DNA from: Paractinoplanes tereljensis
GTDB taxonomy: Bacteria; Actinomycetota; Actinomycetes; Mycobacteriales; Micromonosporaceae
Direction: 5' to 3'
DNA length: 64,000 bases
NCBI RefSeq assembly: GCF_016862435.1
Contig: NZ_BOMY01000044.1
Span: 62,001-126,000 of the forward strand
Shown here: positions 6,707-16,706 of the stretch, in pieces
How positions within the stretch are numbered: position 1 is the stretch's first letter
How the letters are laid out: each line of letters opens with the position of its first letter
The notes under the pieces: generated by a model
Told to the model about the DNA's origin: nothing
Database searches by the model: none
What the model saw: the letters and a program-made list of their open reading frames with translations, nothing else
Program-made: the position numbers and the translations under genes

Positions 6707-8137
6707 ATGGCTAGCACTTTCGGCGGTATCAACACGGCGCTCAGCTCGCTCTACGCGCAGCGGCGAGGCCTGGACATCACCGGTCAGAACATCGCGAACG
6801 CCAACACCGAGGGTTACACCCGGCAGCGCATTCGGATGCAGTCCCAGACCGGCAGCCTGAACCCCGGCATTTACTCCACCACCGACCAGGTCGGCAACGG
6901 TGTCACGGTCGCCGCGATCGAGCGGGGGCGTAATCAGTACCTCGAGGACCGCGGTCGCACCGAACACGCGAGTTCGGCCTACCTGACCAACACCAAGGCC
7001 ACGTACGACCAGGTCGAGAGCGTGCTCGCCGAGCCGAGCGACACCGCCCTGCAGGCCCGGCTGCACGACATGTGGGACGGCTGGAACGACGTCGCCAACA
7101 ACTGGCAGGACCCCTCGACCCGCAGCTCCCTCATCGAGCGCAGCAAGACCGTCACCACCACTCTGAACGACGCGTACACCTCCATCTCGCATCACTTCGA
7201 CGATCAGCACAACCAGATCGACGCGTACGTCACGCAGGTCAACACCATGGCCTCCGGGATCGCCGACATGAACAACCAGATCGCGATCGCGCAGAAGGCC
7301 GGCCTGCCCGCCAACGAGCTCCAGGACGAGCGCGACCGTCAGGTCATGCAGCTGTCCGAGCTGTCCGGGGCCAGCGCGATCCTCAAGGACGACGGCTCGG
7401 CCAACGTCTACGTCGGAAACGTCGGTCTGGTCGAGGGCTTCAACGCCCGGGAGCTGGAGCTGACCGGCCCGGGCACCCTGGACGAGGTGATGTCCTCGGG
7501 TGACAAGGTGGCGCTGAAGTGGTCCGGCACCGACTCGCCGGTGACCGCCGGCGGCACCATGGGCGCGATGCTCGACTCGATGAACAACCTGCTGACCGGC
7601 ATCGTGTCCGACCTGGACAGTGTGGCCAAGGGCATCGCGGACACGGTGAACACCGCGATGGCCGGCGGGTACACGATCGACGGCAAACCCGGTGACGGCA
7701 GCGATCCCGGCGTGCCCCAGTTCTTCGAGGGGACCACCGCCGCCAAGATCAAGGTGGCGCTGACCGACGCGTCGCAGGTCGCGTTCTCCCAGGGCAACCC
7801 CGACATGACCGGTCCGGATCCGTCGCTCGACCACTACGTCGCCGACAAGCTGTCCGGGATGGGAATCGACCCCACCGGCCCGGACGCGACGTACCAGTCG
7901 ATGATCGGCCGGCTCGGTGTCTCGGCCCAGGCGACCGCCCGGCGCAGCGAGATCCAGGACTCGGTGAAGGACCAGGTGGATTCGGCCCGGCAGGGCGAAT
8001 CGGGGGTCAACCTCGATGAGGAAATGACGCACCTGCTCACCTACCAGCGCGGTTATGAGGCGGCATCGCGAGTCCTCACGACGATTGACTCGATGCTCGA
8101 TCAGCTCATCAACCGCACCGGCATGGTCGGCCGGTAA
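6707..8137 (+). CDS. flgK: Flagellar hook-associated protein 1 FlgK
   Basis: FlgK (476 residues) is the first hook-filament junction protein. The N-terminus, STFGGINTALSSLYAQRRGL followed by DITGQNIANANTEGYTRQR, and the C-terminus, SGVNLDEEMTHLLTYQRGYE followed by AASRVLTTIDSMLDQLIN, are the diagnostic ends that pair into the D0/D1 coiled coil. The middle holds helical GIADMNNQIAIAQKAG and a globular domain. ATG 6707 is one base after the flgN stop; no other start is plausible because upstream codons belong to flgN. Length is slightly short but within the family range. It is followed by flgL after 19 bases. Confidence 0.96.
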   Translation: MASTFGGINTALSSLYAQRRGLDITGQNIANANTEGYTRQRIRMQSQTGSLNPGIYSTTDQVGNGVTVAAIERGRNQYLEDRGRTEHASSAYLTNTKATYDQVESVLAEPSDTALQARLHDMWDGWNDVANNWQDPSTRSSLIERSKTVTTTLNDAYTSISHHFDDQHNQIDAYVTQVNTMASGIADMNNQIAIAQKAGLPANELQDERDRQVMQLSELSGASAILKDDGSANVYVGNVGLVEGFNARELELTGPGTLDEVMSSGDKVALKWSGTDSPVTAGGTMGAMLDSMNNLLTGIVSDLDSVAKGIADTVNTAMAGGYTIDGKPGDGSDPGVPQFFEGTTAAKIKVALTDASQVAFSQGNPDMTGPDPSLDHYVADKLSGMGIDPTGPDATYQSMIGRLGVSAQATARRSEIQDSVKDQVDSARQGESGVNLDEEMTHLLTYQRGYEAASRVLTTIDSMLDQLINRTGMVGR

Positions 8138-8156
8138 TGGCGGGGAGAAATAACGC

Positions 8157-9071
8157 ATGACAATTCCCAGCAGGTCCACCGAAACAAGCATGATCACGAG
8201 ATCACTCGGCGATCTGCAGCGTTCCCAAGCTCGAGGAGCGAAGCTCCAGACCCAGATCTCCAGCGGCAAACTGCTGAGCCGGCCGTCGGATTCGCCGACC
8301 GGCACGGTCACCTCGCTGCAATTGCGCGGCGAGGTGCGCGCGACCCAGCAGTACGCGCGCAACGCCGACGACGGTCTCGGCTGGCTCGGCACCATTCAGG
8401 ACAAACTCGGTGACGCCTCGACCCAGCTCATCCGGGTTCGCGATCTGACCGTGCAGGCCCTGAACACGTCCAACAACGATCAGTCGCGCGAGGCTCTGGC
8501 GGTCGAGATCGACAACGTCCGCCAGATGATGCTCGGCGAGGCCAATACCAAGTTTCTGAACCGGCCGGTCTTCGGTGGCACCACGCCCGGGCCGACGGCG
8601 TACACCGAGGCGACCGATGGCAGCGGTGACTACGTGTTCAGCGGCAACAAGAATCAGACAACCCGGACGGTCGGCGCGAACGCGCAGGTACGTATCGAGG
8701 TCAGTGGCCCGGAGGCATTCGGTGAGCCGGGCACCGATACCGAGCTGTTCAACGTTCTCAAGCAGATTTCGGCCAACATTAGAGGTGGCGATTCGGCCGC
8801 CTTGGACACAAACCTACAAAATCTCGATAGTGCCCACGATTTACTTAAATCCGCACTTTCGGATGTAGGCGCCCGATATAATCGGATTGAACAGATGAAG
8901 CAGTCCGCAGACGACCATCTGTTATCCGTGACGTCGCAGCTTTCCGACATCGAGGATGTCGATCTGCCTAAGGCGATCATGGAATTGCAGATCCAGCAGA
9001 CCTCGTACCAGGCCGCCCTGGCCGCCACGGCCAAGGTGATCCAGCCCTCGCTCATCGATTTCCTGAGGTGA
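8157..9071 (+). CDS. flgL: Flagellar hook-associated protein 3 FlgL
   Basis: FlgL (304 residues) is the second junction protein and belongs to the flagellin superfamily. The N-terminal segment has STETSMITRSLGDLQRSQAR and QISSGKLLSRPSDSPTGT, and the C-terminal helix has DIEDVDLPKAIMELQIQQTS followed by YQAALAATAKVIQPSLIDFL, both typical of FlgL. A distinct drop in G+C is visible at about 8780-8960, inside the gene, where codons such as TTA and ATA occur; elsewhere codon use matches the neighbours. It ends at TGA 9069-9071 just before fliW. Confidence 0.95.
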   Translation: MTIPSRSTETSMITRSLGDLQRSQARGAKLQTQISSGKLLSRPSDSPTGTVTSLQLRGEVRATQQYARNADDGLGWLGTIQDKLGDASTQLIRVRDLTVQALNTSNNDQSREALAVEIDNVRQMMLGEANTKFLNRPVFGGTTPGPTAYTEATDGSGDYVFSGNKNQTTRTVGANAQVRIEVSGPEAFGEPGTDTELFNVLKQISANIRGGDSAALDTNLQNLDSAHDLLKSALSDVGARYNRIEQMKQSADDHLLSVTSQLSDIEDVDLPKAIMELQIQQTSYQAALAATAKVIQPSLIDFLR

Positions 9072-9073
9072 CC

Positions 9074-9511
9074 ATGAGTACTCGCACCGCGTCCCGACCG
9101 ATTGAGGCGTCCATGATCGACCCGTCGCTGGGTTTGCCGACCATCACGATGGCGGTGCCCATGCCCGGTTTCCCGGCACATCGGGAGTTCGTTCTGGTCC
9201 GGCTCAACGAGGACGGACTGCTTTACGCTTTCACGTCCATCCAGGACCCGGACCTGCGCTTCCTGGTGGCCCCGCCGGAGCCGTTCTTCCCGGACTACGC
9301 GCCGGAGATCGAGAACGAGGTCTTCGCGGCGCTGAACACGAAGGACCCCGACCGGCTGCTGCTGATGACCGTCATCACGGCCGGCGTCGACGACACCACG
9401 GCCAACCTGATGGCGCCGATCGTGGTCGACCGGGACACCCACCGGGCCATCCAGGTCGTGCTCAGCGGTTCCGGTTACCCGGTCCGCGCGATCATGCACC
9501 GGGCCTACTGA
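9074..9511 (+). CDS. fliW: Flagellar assembly factor FliW
   Basis: FliW (145 residues from ATG 9074) binds flagellin and also binds CsrA, freeing the flagellin mRNA when flagellin is low. Family features visible are FPAHREFVLVRLNEDGLLYA, FTSIQDPDLRFLVAPPEPFF followed by PDYAPEI, and the C-terminal TANLMAPIVVDRDTHRAIQV, the standard FliW end. A GTG at 9068 is in frame and would overlap the flgL stop, but ATG 9074 has GAGG five bases upstream and is preferred. csrA follows after a hairpin-containing gap of 82 bases. Confidence 0.93.
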   Translation: MSTRTASRPIEASMIDPSLGLPTITMAVPMPGFPAHREFVLVRLNEDGLLYAFTSIQDPDLRFLVAPPEPFFPDYAPEIENEVFAALNTKDPDRLLLMTVITAGVDDTTANLMAPIVVDRDTHRAIQVVLSGSGYPVRAIMHRAY

Positions 9512-9523
9512 CGTCCTGGCGGC

Positions 9524-9552
9524 GGCGCGGTCGCCCGGTCCGCGACCGCGCC
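9524..9552 (+). terminator. Strong hairpin between fliW and csrA
   Basis: An uninterrupted 11-bp G+C-rich stem (9524-9534 with 9542-9552) with a 7-base loop lies 13 bases after the fliW stop. There is no T run, so it may attenuate transcription or stabilise the upstream mRNA rather than terminate fully. Confidence 0.5.
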
Positions 9553-9593
9553 TCTCGCGCTGCTGTCCGTCCACGGATGGAGGAGGGCACCGG

Positions 9594-9827
9594 ATGCTTG
9601 TGCTGACTCGGCGGGCCGGCGAGAGCGTGATGATCGGGAACGACGTGATCATCACGGTGCTCGAGGCACGCGGGGACGTCATCCGGCTGGGCATTCAGGC
9701 CCCGCGCGACGTTCAGGTCCATCGTGAGGAAGTGTTCCGGGAGTTGCAGGCGGCCAACCGCGAGGCGGCGTCGCCCACCGACGATGCGGTTCGGGCGATA
9801 ACGAAGATGCTGCAGTCGCCGGAGTAA
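9594..9827 (+). CDS. csrA: Carbon storage/translational regulator CsrA
   Basis: CsrA (77 residues) is an RNA-binding dimer that blocks ribosome access at ANGGA sites. The sequence MLVLTRRAGESVMIGNDVII and the segment IRLGIQAPRDVQVHREEVF are the family signature, including the Arg at the RNA-binding face (VHREE). A GGAGGAGGG ribosome site precedes the ATG. It follows fliW, an arrangement seen in bacteria that use the FliW-CsrA-flagellin switch. The C-terminal 25 residues are a variable tail. Confidence 0.97.
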   Translation: MLVLTRRAGESVMIGNDVIITVLEARGDVIRLGIQAPRDVQVHREEVFRELQAANREAASPTDDAVRAITKMLQSPE

Positions 9828-9844
9828 TCCGGCTGATCGGGGGC

Positions 9845-9867
9845 GCCCCGGTGCTTGGCGCCGGGGC
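9845..9867 (+). terminator. Hairpin after csrA
   Basis: A 10-bp stem with one G-U pair (9845-9854 with 9858-9867) and a 3-base loop lies 17 bases after the csrA stop and 23 bases before the chemoreceptor start. It lacks a T run, so it could be a weak terminator or an mRNA-processing structure. Confidence 0.45.
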
Positions 9868-9890
9868 ATACCCGGATCCAAGGGGGAACG

Positions 9891-11450
9891 ATGGCGCGAC
9901 TGGCAGATATCGGCATCGCCAAGCGGCTCACGCTGATCGTGGCGATCGGTGCGGTCGTGCTGGCCGCACTGGCGGTCATCACGGTGGTCAGCCAGAGCAA
10001 GATGACGACCCAGGGTGAGAAGCTGGTCGGCCTGCAGGCCGGTGCCTCCGCGCTCAACCACCTGGACACCCGGCAGAGCGAACTGAAGGTGGACGCTTAC
10101 CGGTCCGCTCTCGGCCAGGACGTCACCCAGGACGTCAGTGACGACGTGGATTCCTCCACCGAGGCCGCCGACGCGGTCGAGTCCGCCGGGATGCCGGCCG
10201 ACCTCACCGCGAAGTTCGCCGGTTACCGGGCCGACTTCACCTCGTTCAGTGAGTTCATCACCCAGTTCGCGGCCGATGCCAAGACGAACGTGGCGTCCGT
10301 GCAGTCGCGGCTCGACGAGATCTCCGAGCGCAACCACGTCACCGATGACGAACTCGGTGGCCTGGTCGACGAGGTGAGCGCCCTGGTCATCACGGAACGC
10401 GCCGAGATGCGGCACATCTCGAGGACGACCCAGTGGACCGTGCTCGCGGTATCCGGGATCGGCCTGATCGTGATGATCGCCCTGGCGGTGCCGATGGCCC
10501 GCTCGATTCTTCTTCCGGTGCGCCGGCTCGGGACCGTCATCGACCAGGTCGCGGCCGGGGACCTCACCGTGCGCAGCGGCATCACCAGCCACGACGAGCT
10601 CGGCCGGATGGCCGGTGGCCTGGACGGCGCGCTCGACTCGATTCATCATTCGCTGGAGACCATCGGCAAGGACGCGGACCAACTGGCCAGCGCCGCCGGC
10701 GAGCTCTCCGCGGTGGCCGCGCAGATCGCCGAGGCGGCCGGCGACACCGACCGGCAGACGTCGGCGGCATCGGCCGAGGCCGAGGAGATCTCCCGCAACG
10801 TGCAGTCCGTCGCGGCCGGCTCCGAAGAGATGGGCCTCTCGATCCGCGAGATCTCCCGGAACACCAGCGAGGCCGCCCAGATCGCGGCGGTGGCGGTGGC
10901 CGAGGCGGCCCGGGCCACCGAGACGATCCGCCAGCTCGGTGCCTCCTCCGAGGAGATCGGCAACGTGATCAAGCTGATCACCTCGATCGCCGAGCAGACC
11001 AACCTGTTGGCACTCAACGCGACCATCGAGGCCGCCCGGGCCGGCGAGGCCGGCAAGGGCTTCGCGGTGGTGGCGTCCGAGGTCAAGGACCTGGCCCAGG
11101 AGACCGCGAAGGCGACCGAGGACATCGGCACCCGGGTCAACGCGATTCAGCAGGACACCGGCGGCGCGGTCGAGGTCATCTCCCGCATCTCCGAGGTCAT
11201 CGCGCAGATCAACGACTTCCAGACCACCATCGCGAGCGCGGTCGAGCAGCAGACCGCGACCACCGGTGAGATGAGCCGCAGCATCGCCGAGGTGGCCAGC
11301 GGCTCGTCCCGGATCGCGCACAACATCTCCGACGTCGCCGCGGCCAGCGCCTCCGCCGTGCAGGGTGTCGAGCAGACCCGCGAGGCCTCCACCGAGGTCG
11401 CCCGCACCGCCGATGAGCTGCGCGGACTCGTCGGCGCGTTCCGCCTCTGA
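9891..11450 (+). CDS. Methyl-accepting chemotaxis protein
   Basis: The product (519 residues) is a transmembrane chemoreceptor. Segments in order: first membrane helix about residues 13-34, an extracellular helical sensor domain (about 35-178), second membrane helix about 180-202, HAMP linker (about 203-255), then a long cytoplasmic coiled coil. The signalling tip carries the near-invariant EEIGNVIKLITSIAEQTNLL and ALNATIEAARAGEAGKGFAV. ATG 9891 lies 5 bases after AAGGGGGAA; the open frame extends further up but that part overlaps a hairpin. It probably directs swimming spores toward nutrients. The ligand cannot be told from sequence. Confidence 0.95.
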   Translation: MARLADIGIAKRLTLIVAIGAVVLAALAVITVVSQSKMTTQGEKLVGLQAGASALNHLDTRQSELKVDAYRSALGQDVTQDVSDDVDSSTEAADAVESAGMPADLTAKFAGYRADFTSFSEFITQFAADAKTNVASVQSRLDEISERNHVTDDELGGLVDEVSALVITERAEMRHISRTTQWTVLAVSGIGLIVMIALAVPMARSILLPVRRLGTVIDQVAAGDLTVRSGITSHDELGRMAGGLDGALDSIHHSLETIGKDADQLASAAGELSAVAAQIAEAAGDTDRQTSAASAEAEEISRNVQSVAAGSEEMGLSIREISRNTSEAAQIAAVAVAEAARATETIRQLGASSEEIGNVIKLITSIAEQTNLLALNATIEAARAGEAGKGFAVVASEVKDLAQETAKATEDIGTRVNAIQQDTGGAVEVISRISEVIAQINDFQTTIASAVEQQTATTGEMSRSIAEVASGSSRIAHNISDVAAASASAVQGVEQTREASTEVARTADELRGLVGAFRL

Positions 11451-11543
11451 GCGAAACCGGACTGCACCACTCACGGACCGGGCCTGACAACGCCGCCCCG
11501 GCATTCTGTTCCAGGACGGAAGATCTCGATCCTGGGAGAAATA

Positions 11544-12269
11544 GTGGGCGCAGAGCGGGAAACAGTGATCGAGGCGCTGGACCTCACGGTGGACGCGCAT
11601 GCGCACACCGGGTTCGCGGCCGGTCGCGACAGTGTCGGCGTGGTCGTCTCGGCCGCCGACCGGGCCGGGCTCACCGCGCTCACCTTCGCCGACCAGGTCG
11701 GCCCGGACACCACCTGGCTGCCGGCCTACGCCGACGCGGTCCGCCGGGCGCAGCTGCGCACCGAGATGACGCTGCGGGTCGCCGCCGAGGTCGAGGTCGT
11801 CCAGCCGGACGGCTGGCTGGCCTGGCCCGCCGATCTTGGTCCGCTGGAGGCCGTCTCGGTCGCCGTCTCCCGCCTGCCGCTGGCCTCCGGCCTGCTCGCC
11901 CCGCGCGACGTGCGGGTGATGCTGAGCAGCGGCGAGCTGACCGCCGAGCAGGTGGCCGAGGCGCTGATCCTCGCCACCGTGCGTGGTCTCGAGCGCGCCT
12001 CCCGCTACGCCCCGACCCAGCTGGCCCGTCCGCTGAGCCTGCTCGCCCAGGTCGGCATGGACGACGCCGCGATCACCGCCGACATGGTCGAGGCGCTCGC
12101 CGCCGCGTGCCGGGAGAGCGGCACGATCGTCGAGGTCAGCGAGGCGTGGCGGTGCCCGTCGGCGCGGGTCGTGGCGCTGCTGCGCGCGGCCCGGGTGACG
12201 CTGGTTCCCGCGAGTGACGCCCGGTACGCGGCCGAGGTCGGCCAGTGGCAGTACCTGCGCCGGGTATGA
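11544..12269 (+). CDS. PHP-domain protein, putative metal-dependent phosphoesterase
   Basis: The product (241 residues, no signal peptide) begins with DLTVDAHAHTGFAAGRDSVG, where HAHT is the first metal-binding motif of PHP domains (histidinol phosphatase and polymerase family). LTFADQVGPDT follows where a PHP domain has its second motif. Later expected ligands are less clear: VAAEVEVV fits the Glu position, and SDARYAAEVGQW near the end resembles the last motif (S/G-D-A-H) with the His replaced. Activity is therefore uncertain. GTG 11544 has GGAGAA seven bases upstream. The substrate is unknown; it stands alone between the chemoreceptor and an SRPBCC gene. Confidence 0.65.
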   Translation: MGAERETVIEALDLTVDAHAHTGFAAGRDSVGVVVSAADRAGLTALTFADQVGPDTTWLPAYADAVRRAQLRTEMTLRVAAEVEVVQPDGWLAWPADLGPLEAVSVAVSRLPLASGLLAPRDVRVMLSSGELTAEQVAEALILATVRGLERASRYAPTQLARPLSLLAQVGMDDAAITADMVEALAAACRESGTIVEVSEAWRCPSARVVALLRAARVTLVPASDARYAAEVGQWQYLRRV

Positions 12270-12350
12270 CCGAAACAGAACACGATCAGTAATCGTCTCC
12301 GTACGCTCGATCATGCCCGGTTGAAGCATCCGAAGCATGGGAGAGATGCG

Positions 12351-13196
12351 ATGAGTATGGTTCAGCAGGCCATCGAGGTGAGTGCACCGCTGCACACGGT
12401 GTACGAGCAGCTCGCCGCGTTCGAGAACTACCCACGGTTCATGAGCGGCGTCCGCCAGGTCACCTCGATCGGCCTTGACCAGACACACTGGATCATGGAC
12501 GTCGACGGGAAGCGCCGCGAGTTCGACGCGCAGATCACCGAGCGCTCGGTCGACGAGCGGGTCTCCTGGTCGACCATGGAGGGCCCGCTGCTGGCCGAGA
12601 CGCTGACGCTGCGCCCGCTGGGCGAGACCAAGACGCAGATCGTCGCCCAGCTCGAGGCGGACATCGCCTTCCTCATGCCGAGCGACCGGCACGGCCAGGC
12701 ATCGCTGACCAAGCGGCTGAAGGAAGACCTGACCACGTTCAAGGGCCTGGTGGAGAGCGGGGTGCTCGGCGGCCGGGCGAAGCCGATCGGCGGCGCGACC
12801 CGCCCGTCCCCGAAGCGGCCGCTGCCCGGTGCCAGCACCAAGGTGCTCGCCGCGAATGCCAGCCCGGCGAGTGTGGCGGCCCGGCTCCGCAACCGCAATC
12901 CGCATCCGGGCGCCGGCTGGGGCACCAGCGCGGCCGAACAGAGCAACGCGAGCCGGGTGGATCTTCCCCGGCACGATCTCGGCACCACCACTGTGGACAT
13001 CACCACCGCACCCGGCATCACCAGCGAGCACGATCTCGACGAGGTGCTGCCGCCCGGTCGGCGGATCGGCCGGGCCGGCCCGATCAGCGGTGGCGCGGCC
13101 GGCACCGCCCGAATGGGTGGCCGCACCACGCGCAAGGACGCCTGGGGAGACGGCATGATCAACGAAGAGGACCGGGGCTCGGCGCACGACATGTGA
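12351..13196 (+). CDS. SRPBCC (START-like) family protein with disordered C-terminal tail
   Basis: Residues 1-145 of the 281-residue product form a polyketide cyclase/dehydrase-like SRPBCC fold: AIEVSAPLHTVYEQLAAFEN followed by YPRFMSGVRQV is the typical start, and SWSTMEGPLLAETLTLRPLG and KTQIVAQLEADI fit its strands. The C-terminal half is Gly/Ala/Pro/Arg-rich, with no predicted fold. Such proteins bind hydrophobic small molecules; the ligand is unknown. ATG 12351 follows GGGAGAG; the open frame begins at 12321 without a good ribosome site. A terminator follows immediately. Confidence 0.75.
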   Translation: MSMVQQAIEVSAPLHTVYEQLAAFENYPRFMSGVRQVTSIGLDQTHWIMDVDGKRREFDAQITERSVDERVSWSTMEGPLLAETLTLRPLGETKTQIVAQLEADIAFLMPSDRHGQASLTKRLKEDLTTFKGLVESGVLGGRAKPIGGATRPSPKRPLPGASTKVLAANASPASVAARLRNRNPHPGAGWGTSAAEQSNASRVDLPRHDLGTTTVDITTAPGITSEHDLDEVLPPGRRIGRAGPISGGAAGTARMGGRTTRKDAWGDGMINEEDRGSAHDM

Positions 13197-13207
13197 TCGA
13201 CCCGCTG

Positions 13208-13240
13208 AAAAGGGCTCCCGGTAAACCCGGGGGCCCTTCT
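13208..13240. terminator. Terminator shared by convergent genes
   Basis: An imperfect stem (AAGGGCTCCCGG about 13210-13221 pairing with CCGGGGGCCCTT about 13227-13238) lies between the 12351-13196 gene and the convergent histidine kinase gene. A and T runs on each side let it act in both directions; the minus-strand stop codon abuts it. Confidence 0.65.
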
Positions 13241-14955
13241 TAAATGGGCGCCGAATCCAATGTCACGATAAATCGGGCGCCGCGTGGTTCGACCGGTTCG
13301 TAGCTGATCGTTCCGCCGTTCGCCTCGACCAGGTGCCGGACGATGAACAGCCCGAGCCCGGCACCACGCATGAAACGTCCGAAAATGGTGGACAGCAACT
13401 CCGGTGGCATGCCGGGACCGCTGTCCTGCACCACCAGCTCCACCCGATCGCCACGGCGCGTGCCGATCAGCCGTACCGGCGGATTCCCGTACGCCAGCGC
13501 GTTCTTGACCAGGTTTTGCACCACGACCGTCAGATGCCCGCGATCGGCCAGAGCGGCCAGATCGTCGTCGATCTCCAGCGAGACGGCCTCGGAAGAGGCG
13601 GCCTGGGTCGCCACCTCCAGCAGCGGCACCGGCGCCTGCCGGGCGGTGACCGAGCCGGTGTCCAGCCGGAAGAGCAGCTGGAGATCGTTCATCATCTTGA
13701 TCAGCCGCTGGGTGTTCTTGTCGATCTTCGTGGCCAGTTCGAGCCGGATGTCGTCGGGCAGATCGGCCCAGTCGGCCCGGAGCAGCTCAGCCAGGCTGGC
13801 GATCGAGCTGATCGGCTGGGCCACGTCGTGGGTGAGCATCGAGGTCAGGTCGTTCTTGAAGGCCAGCGCGGTGGCCAGCCGGGTGTTCGCCTCGCGCAGC
13901 TCGGTGTTCTGCGCGCTCATCGTCTCCTCGGCCCGTTTCCGGTCGCCGATATCGACGTAGGTGGCGACGTACGCCCGCGGCGAGCCATCCGCGTCCGGGA
14001 TCGTGGCGACGGTGGCCAGCACCGGCACCTCGCTGCCGTCGACCCGGGGCATCAGCCAGTCCCCGCCGGTCGGCGGCAGCGGGGGCGGATCGAGCCGGAT
14101 CGGCTCGTCCGGCCCGTGTCCGGTGAGTTCCCGCCAGCGCCGGTTGACGTCGATCACCCGGTGGTTGGCGTCGAGCACCATGACGGCCTCGTTCATCGAC
14201 TGGAGGAGGGTGGTCGCGAATTCCTGCCGGTCGTTCAGCTCCCGGTCGGTGCTGTCGAGCGTGCGCACCAGATAGCCGGCGAGGCCGAGCAGGGTGAGTG
14301 CGGCCAGAATCGCCCCGGTGCTGATCGCGGCGGCCGGCCGGCCCAGCCCGGTGTGCGCGGCCAGGGCGCTGGCCAGCGCGGCCACCGCGGGAACGGCGAT
14401 CAGCGCGGGCAGCATCCGGCGAACCTTGCGACCGGGACCGGCCGGTTCCTCGACGTGCTGCGGTTCGGTCTCGGGGCGGGCGAGCACGGTGCCGAGGGCC
14501 AGGACGAGCAGCGAACCGGCGACGGCCGGCGTCATCAGCCCGCGCGGATGCGGTCCCTCGAAGATCCGCGGGACCAGGGCGGCCAGCGCGACGATGGCGG
14601 CCCCGGCGACCAGCGGGTCGGCGGCCCGGAAGCGGGCGACCCGGATGTCGAGGCAGGCCAGGCCGAGCCCGGCCAGCATGGTGGCGGACGCGGCGGCCGG
14701 ATGCCGGCCCAGCGCGGTGGCCCCGAGCACGGCAGCGGCCAGGGCCGACAACAGGGCGACGACGCGCACGACCCGGCCGGCGGGCAGCACCTGCAACAGC
14801 AGGGCGATTCCGGCCGGGACGAGCGCGGCCGCCGGACCTCGGTCCGGCGGCGCGCTTGAAGCTGTAGTGAGCACACCCGCGGCGGCGACCGCGAACCCGG
14901 CGCACCCGGCGATCAGCCGGGAGAGCCTGCCCACATCATGCGCCGCGATACGCAC
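13240..14955 (-). CDS. Membrane PAS-domain sensor histidine kinase
   Basis: The product (571 residues) has an N-terminal membrane domain with about eight hydrophobic helices (residues 10-235), a PAS domain (about 245-345, with MNEAVMVLDANHRVIDVNRR and a VATYVDIGDRKRAEE exit), a HisKA dimerisation helix with phospho-accepting His in SMLTHDVAQPISSIASLAEL, and a HATPase domain with N box VVQNLVKNALAYGNP, G1 box VQDSGPGMP and G2-like MRGAGLGLFIVRHL. It belongs to the group with a THDVAQP rather than SHELRTP box. No response regulator gene is adjacent; a receiver-only protein lies 1.7 kb away on the other strand and could be a partner, which is a guess. Confidence 0.9.
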   Translation of the reverse strand: MRIAAHDVGRLSRLIAGCAGFAVAAAGVLTTASSAPPDRGPAAALVPAGIALLLQVLPAGRVVRVVALLSALAAAVLGATALGRHPAAASATMLAGLGLACLDIRVARFRAADPLVAGAAIVALAALVPRIFEGPHPRGLMTPAVAGSLLVLALGTVLARPETEPQHVEEPAGPGRKVRRMLPALIAVPAVAALASALAAHTGLGRPAAAISTGAILAALTLLGLAGYLVRTLDSTDRELNDRQEFATTLLQSMNEAVMVLDANHRVIDVNRRWRELTGHGPDEPIRLDPPPLPPTGGDWLMPRVDGSEVPVLATVATIPDADGSPRAYVATYVDIGDRKRAEETMSAQNTELREANTRLATALAFKNDLTSMLTHDVAQPISSIASLAELLRADWADLPDDIRLELATKIDKNTQRLIKMMNDLQLLFRLDTGSVTARQAPVPLLEVATQAASSEAVSLEIDDDLAALADRGHLTVVVQNLVKNALAYGNPPVRLIGTRRGDRVELVVQDSGPGMPPELLSTIFGRFMRGAGLGLFIVRHLVEANGGTISYEPVEPRGARFIVTLDSAPI

Positions 14956-15009
14956 ATAAGCCCCTCACTACGGAGGAAATGAGCATAACGCGGACTTTTT
15001 GGCGAGCGG

Positions 15010-15222
15010 TTACTTACCGGCCCACTCGTAGCCCTCTTCAAGCTGAATACGCTCGCCGACCCGGACGATGTCGTCGCGGTGGCGGTTGGCGTGGTGCCCG
15101 CAGAACGCAAGCTCGCCGCCGCTGGTAAGCGTGACCACCAGTTTCGCGGCCGCGGCGCATCGGTCGCAGCGGTCGGTCAACTCGGCAACAGTGGTGATCT
15201 CGGGCGACAGCAGGCTGGTCAT
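15010..15222 (-). CDS. DUF7455-family small zinc-binding-type protein
   Basis: The 70-residue product contains DRCDRCAAAAKLVVTL followed by GELAFCGHHANRHRDDI. A CxxC pair plus a later C-x-H-H arrangement suggests a small zinc site. Proteins of this type are widespread and conserved in actinobacteria, often annotated as DUF7455, and have no known function. It starts with ATG at 15222 after an AAGGAGAG ribosome site. It stands alone between a histidine kinase and a divergent protease gene. Confidence 0.8.
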   Translation of the reverse strand: MTSLLSPEITTVAELTDRCDRCAAAAKLVVTLTSGGELAFCGHHANRHRDDIVRVGERIQLEEGYEWAGK

Positions 15223-15467
15223 ATCGCTCTCCTTGCTCGGTGGCGGTGTGCAGCGGTACAGCGGGTAGATCGGCCCTCCATTGCACAGCCTTAGGTTTCT
15301 CCGGCCGGGGTTCCGGGCGGTCCGCGCTGGGCGGAATTCGGTGCACCGCAGCTACAACCGACCGGGTCCCGAATAGCCCGGAAACATTTCTCACCATTTC
15401 CCTCAACTGCTTTCGGCATGCCGGTAACCCCTCGTCGAGTGGGCCGAAGCCAACGAGAGGAAACAGC

Positions 15468-16622
<1,155 letters not shown>

Positions 16623-16706
16623 CCGGCCGGATGTTGTAAAGGTCGGGCAGTGCAACCGGGCACCGATAGCGTGAATCGGGAACTCGACGCGAACCCTGGA
16701 GGACCC

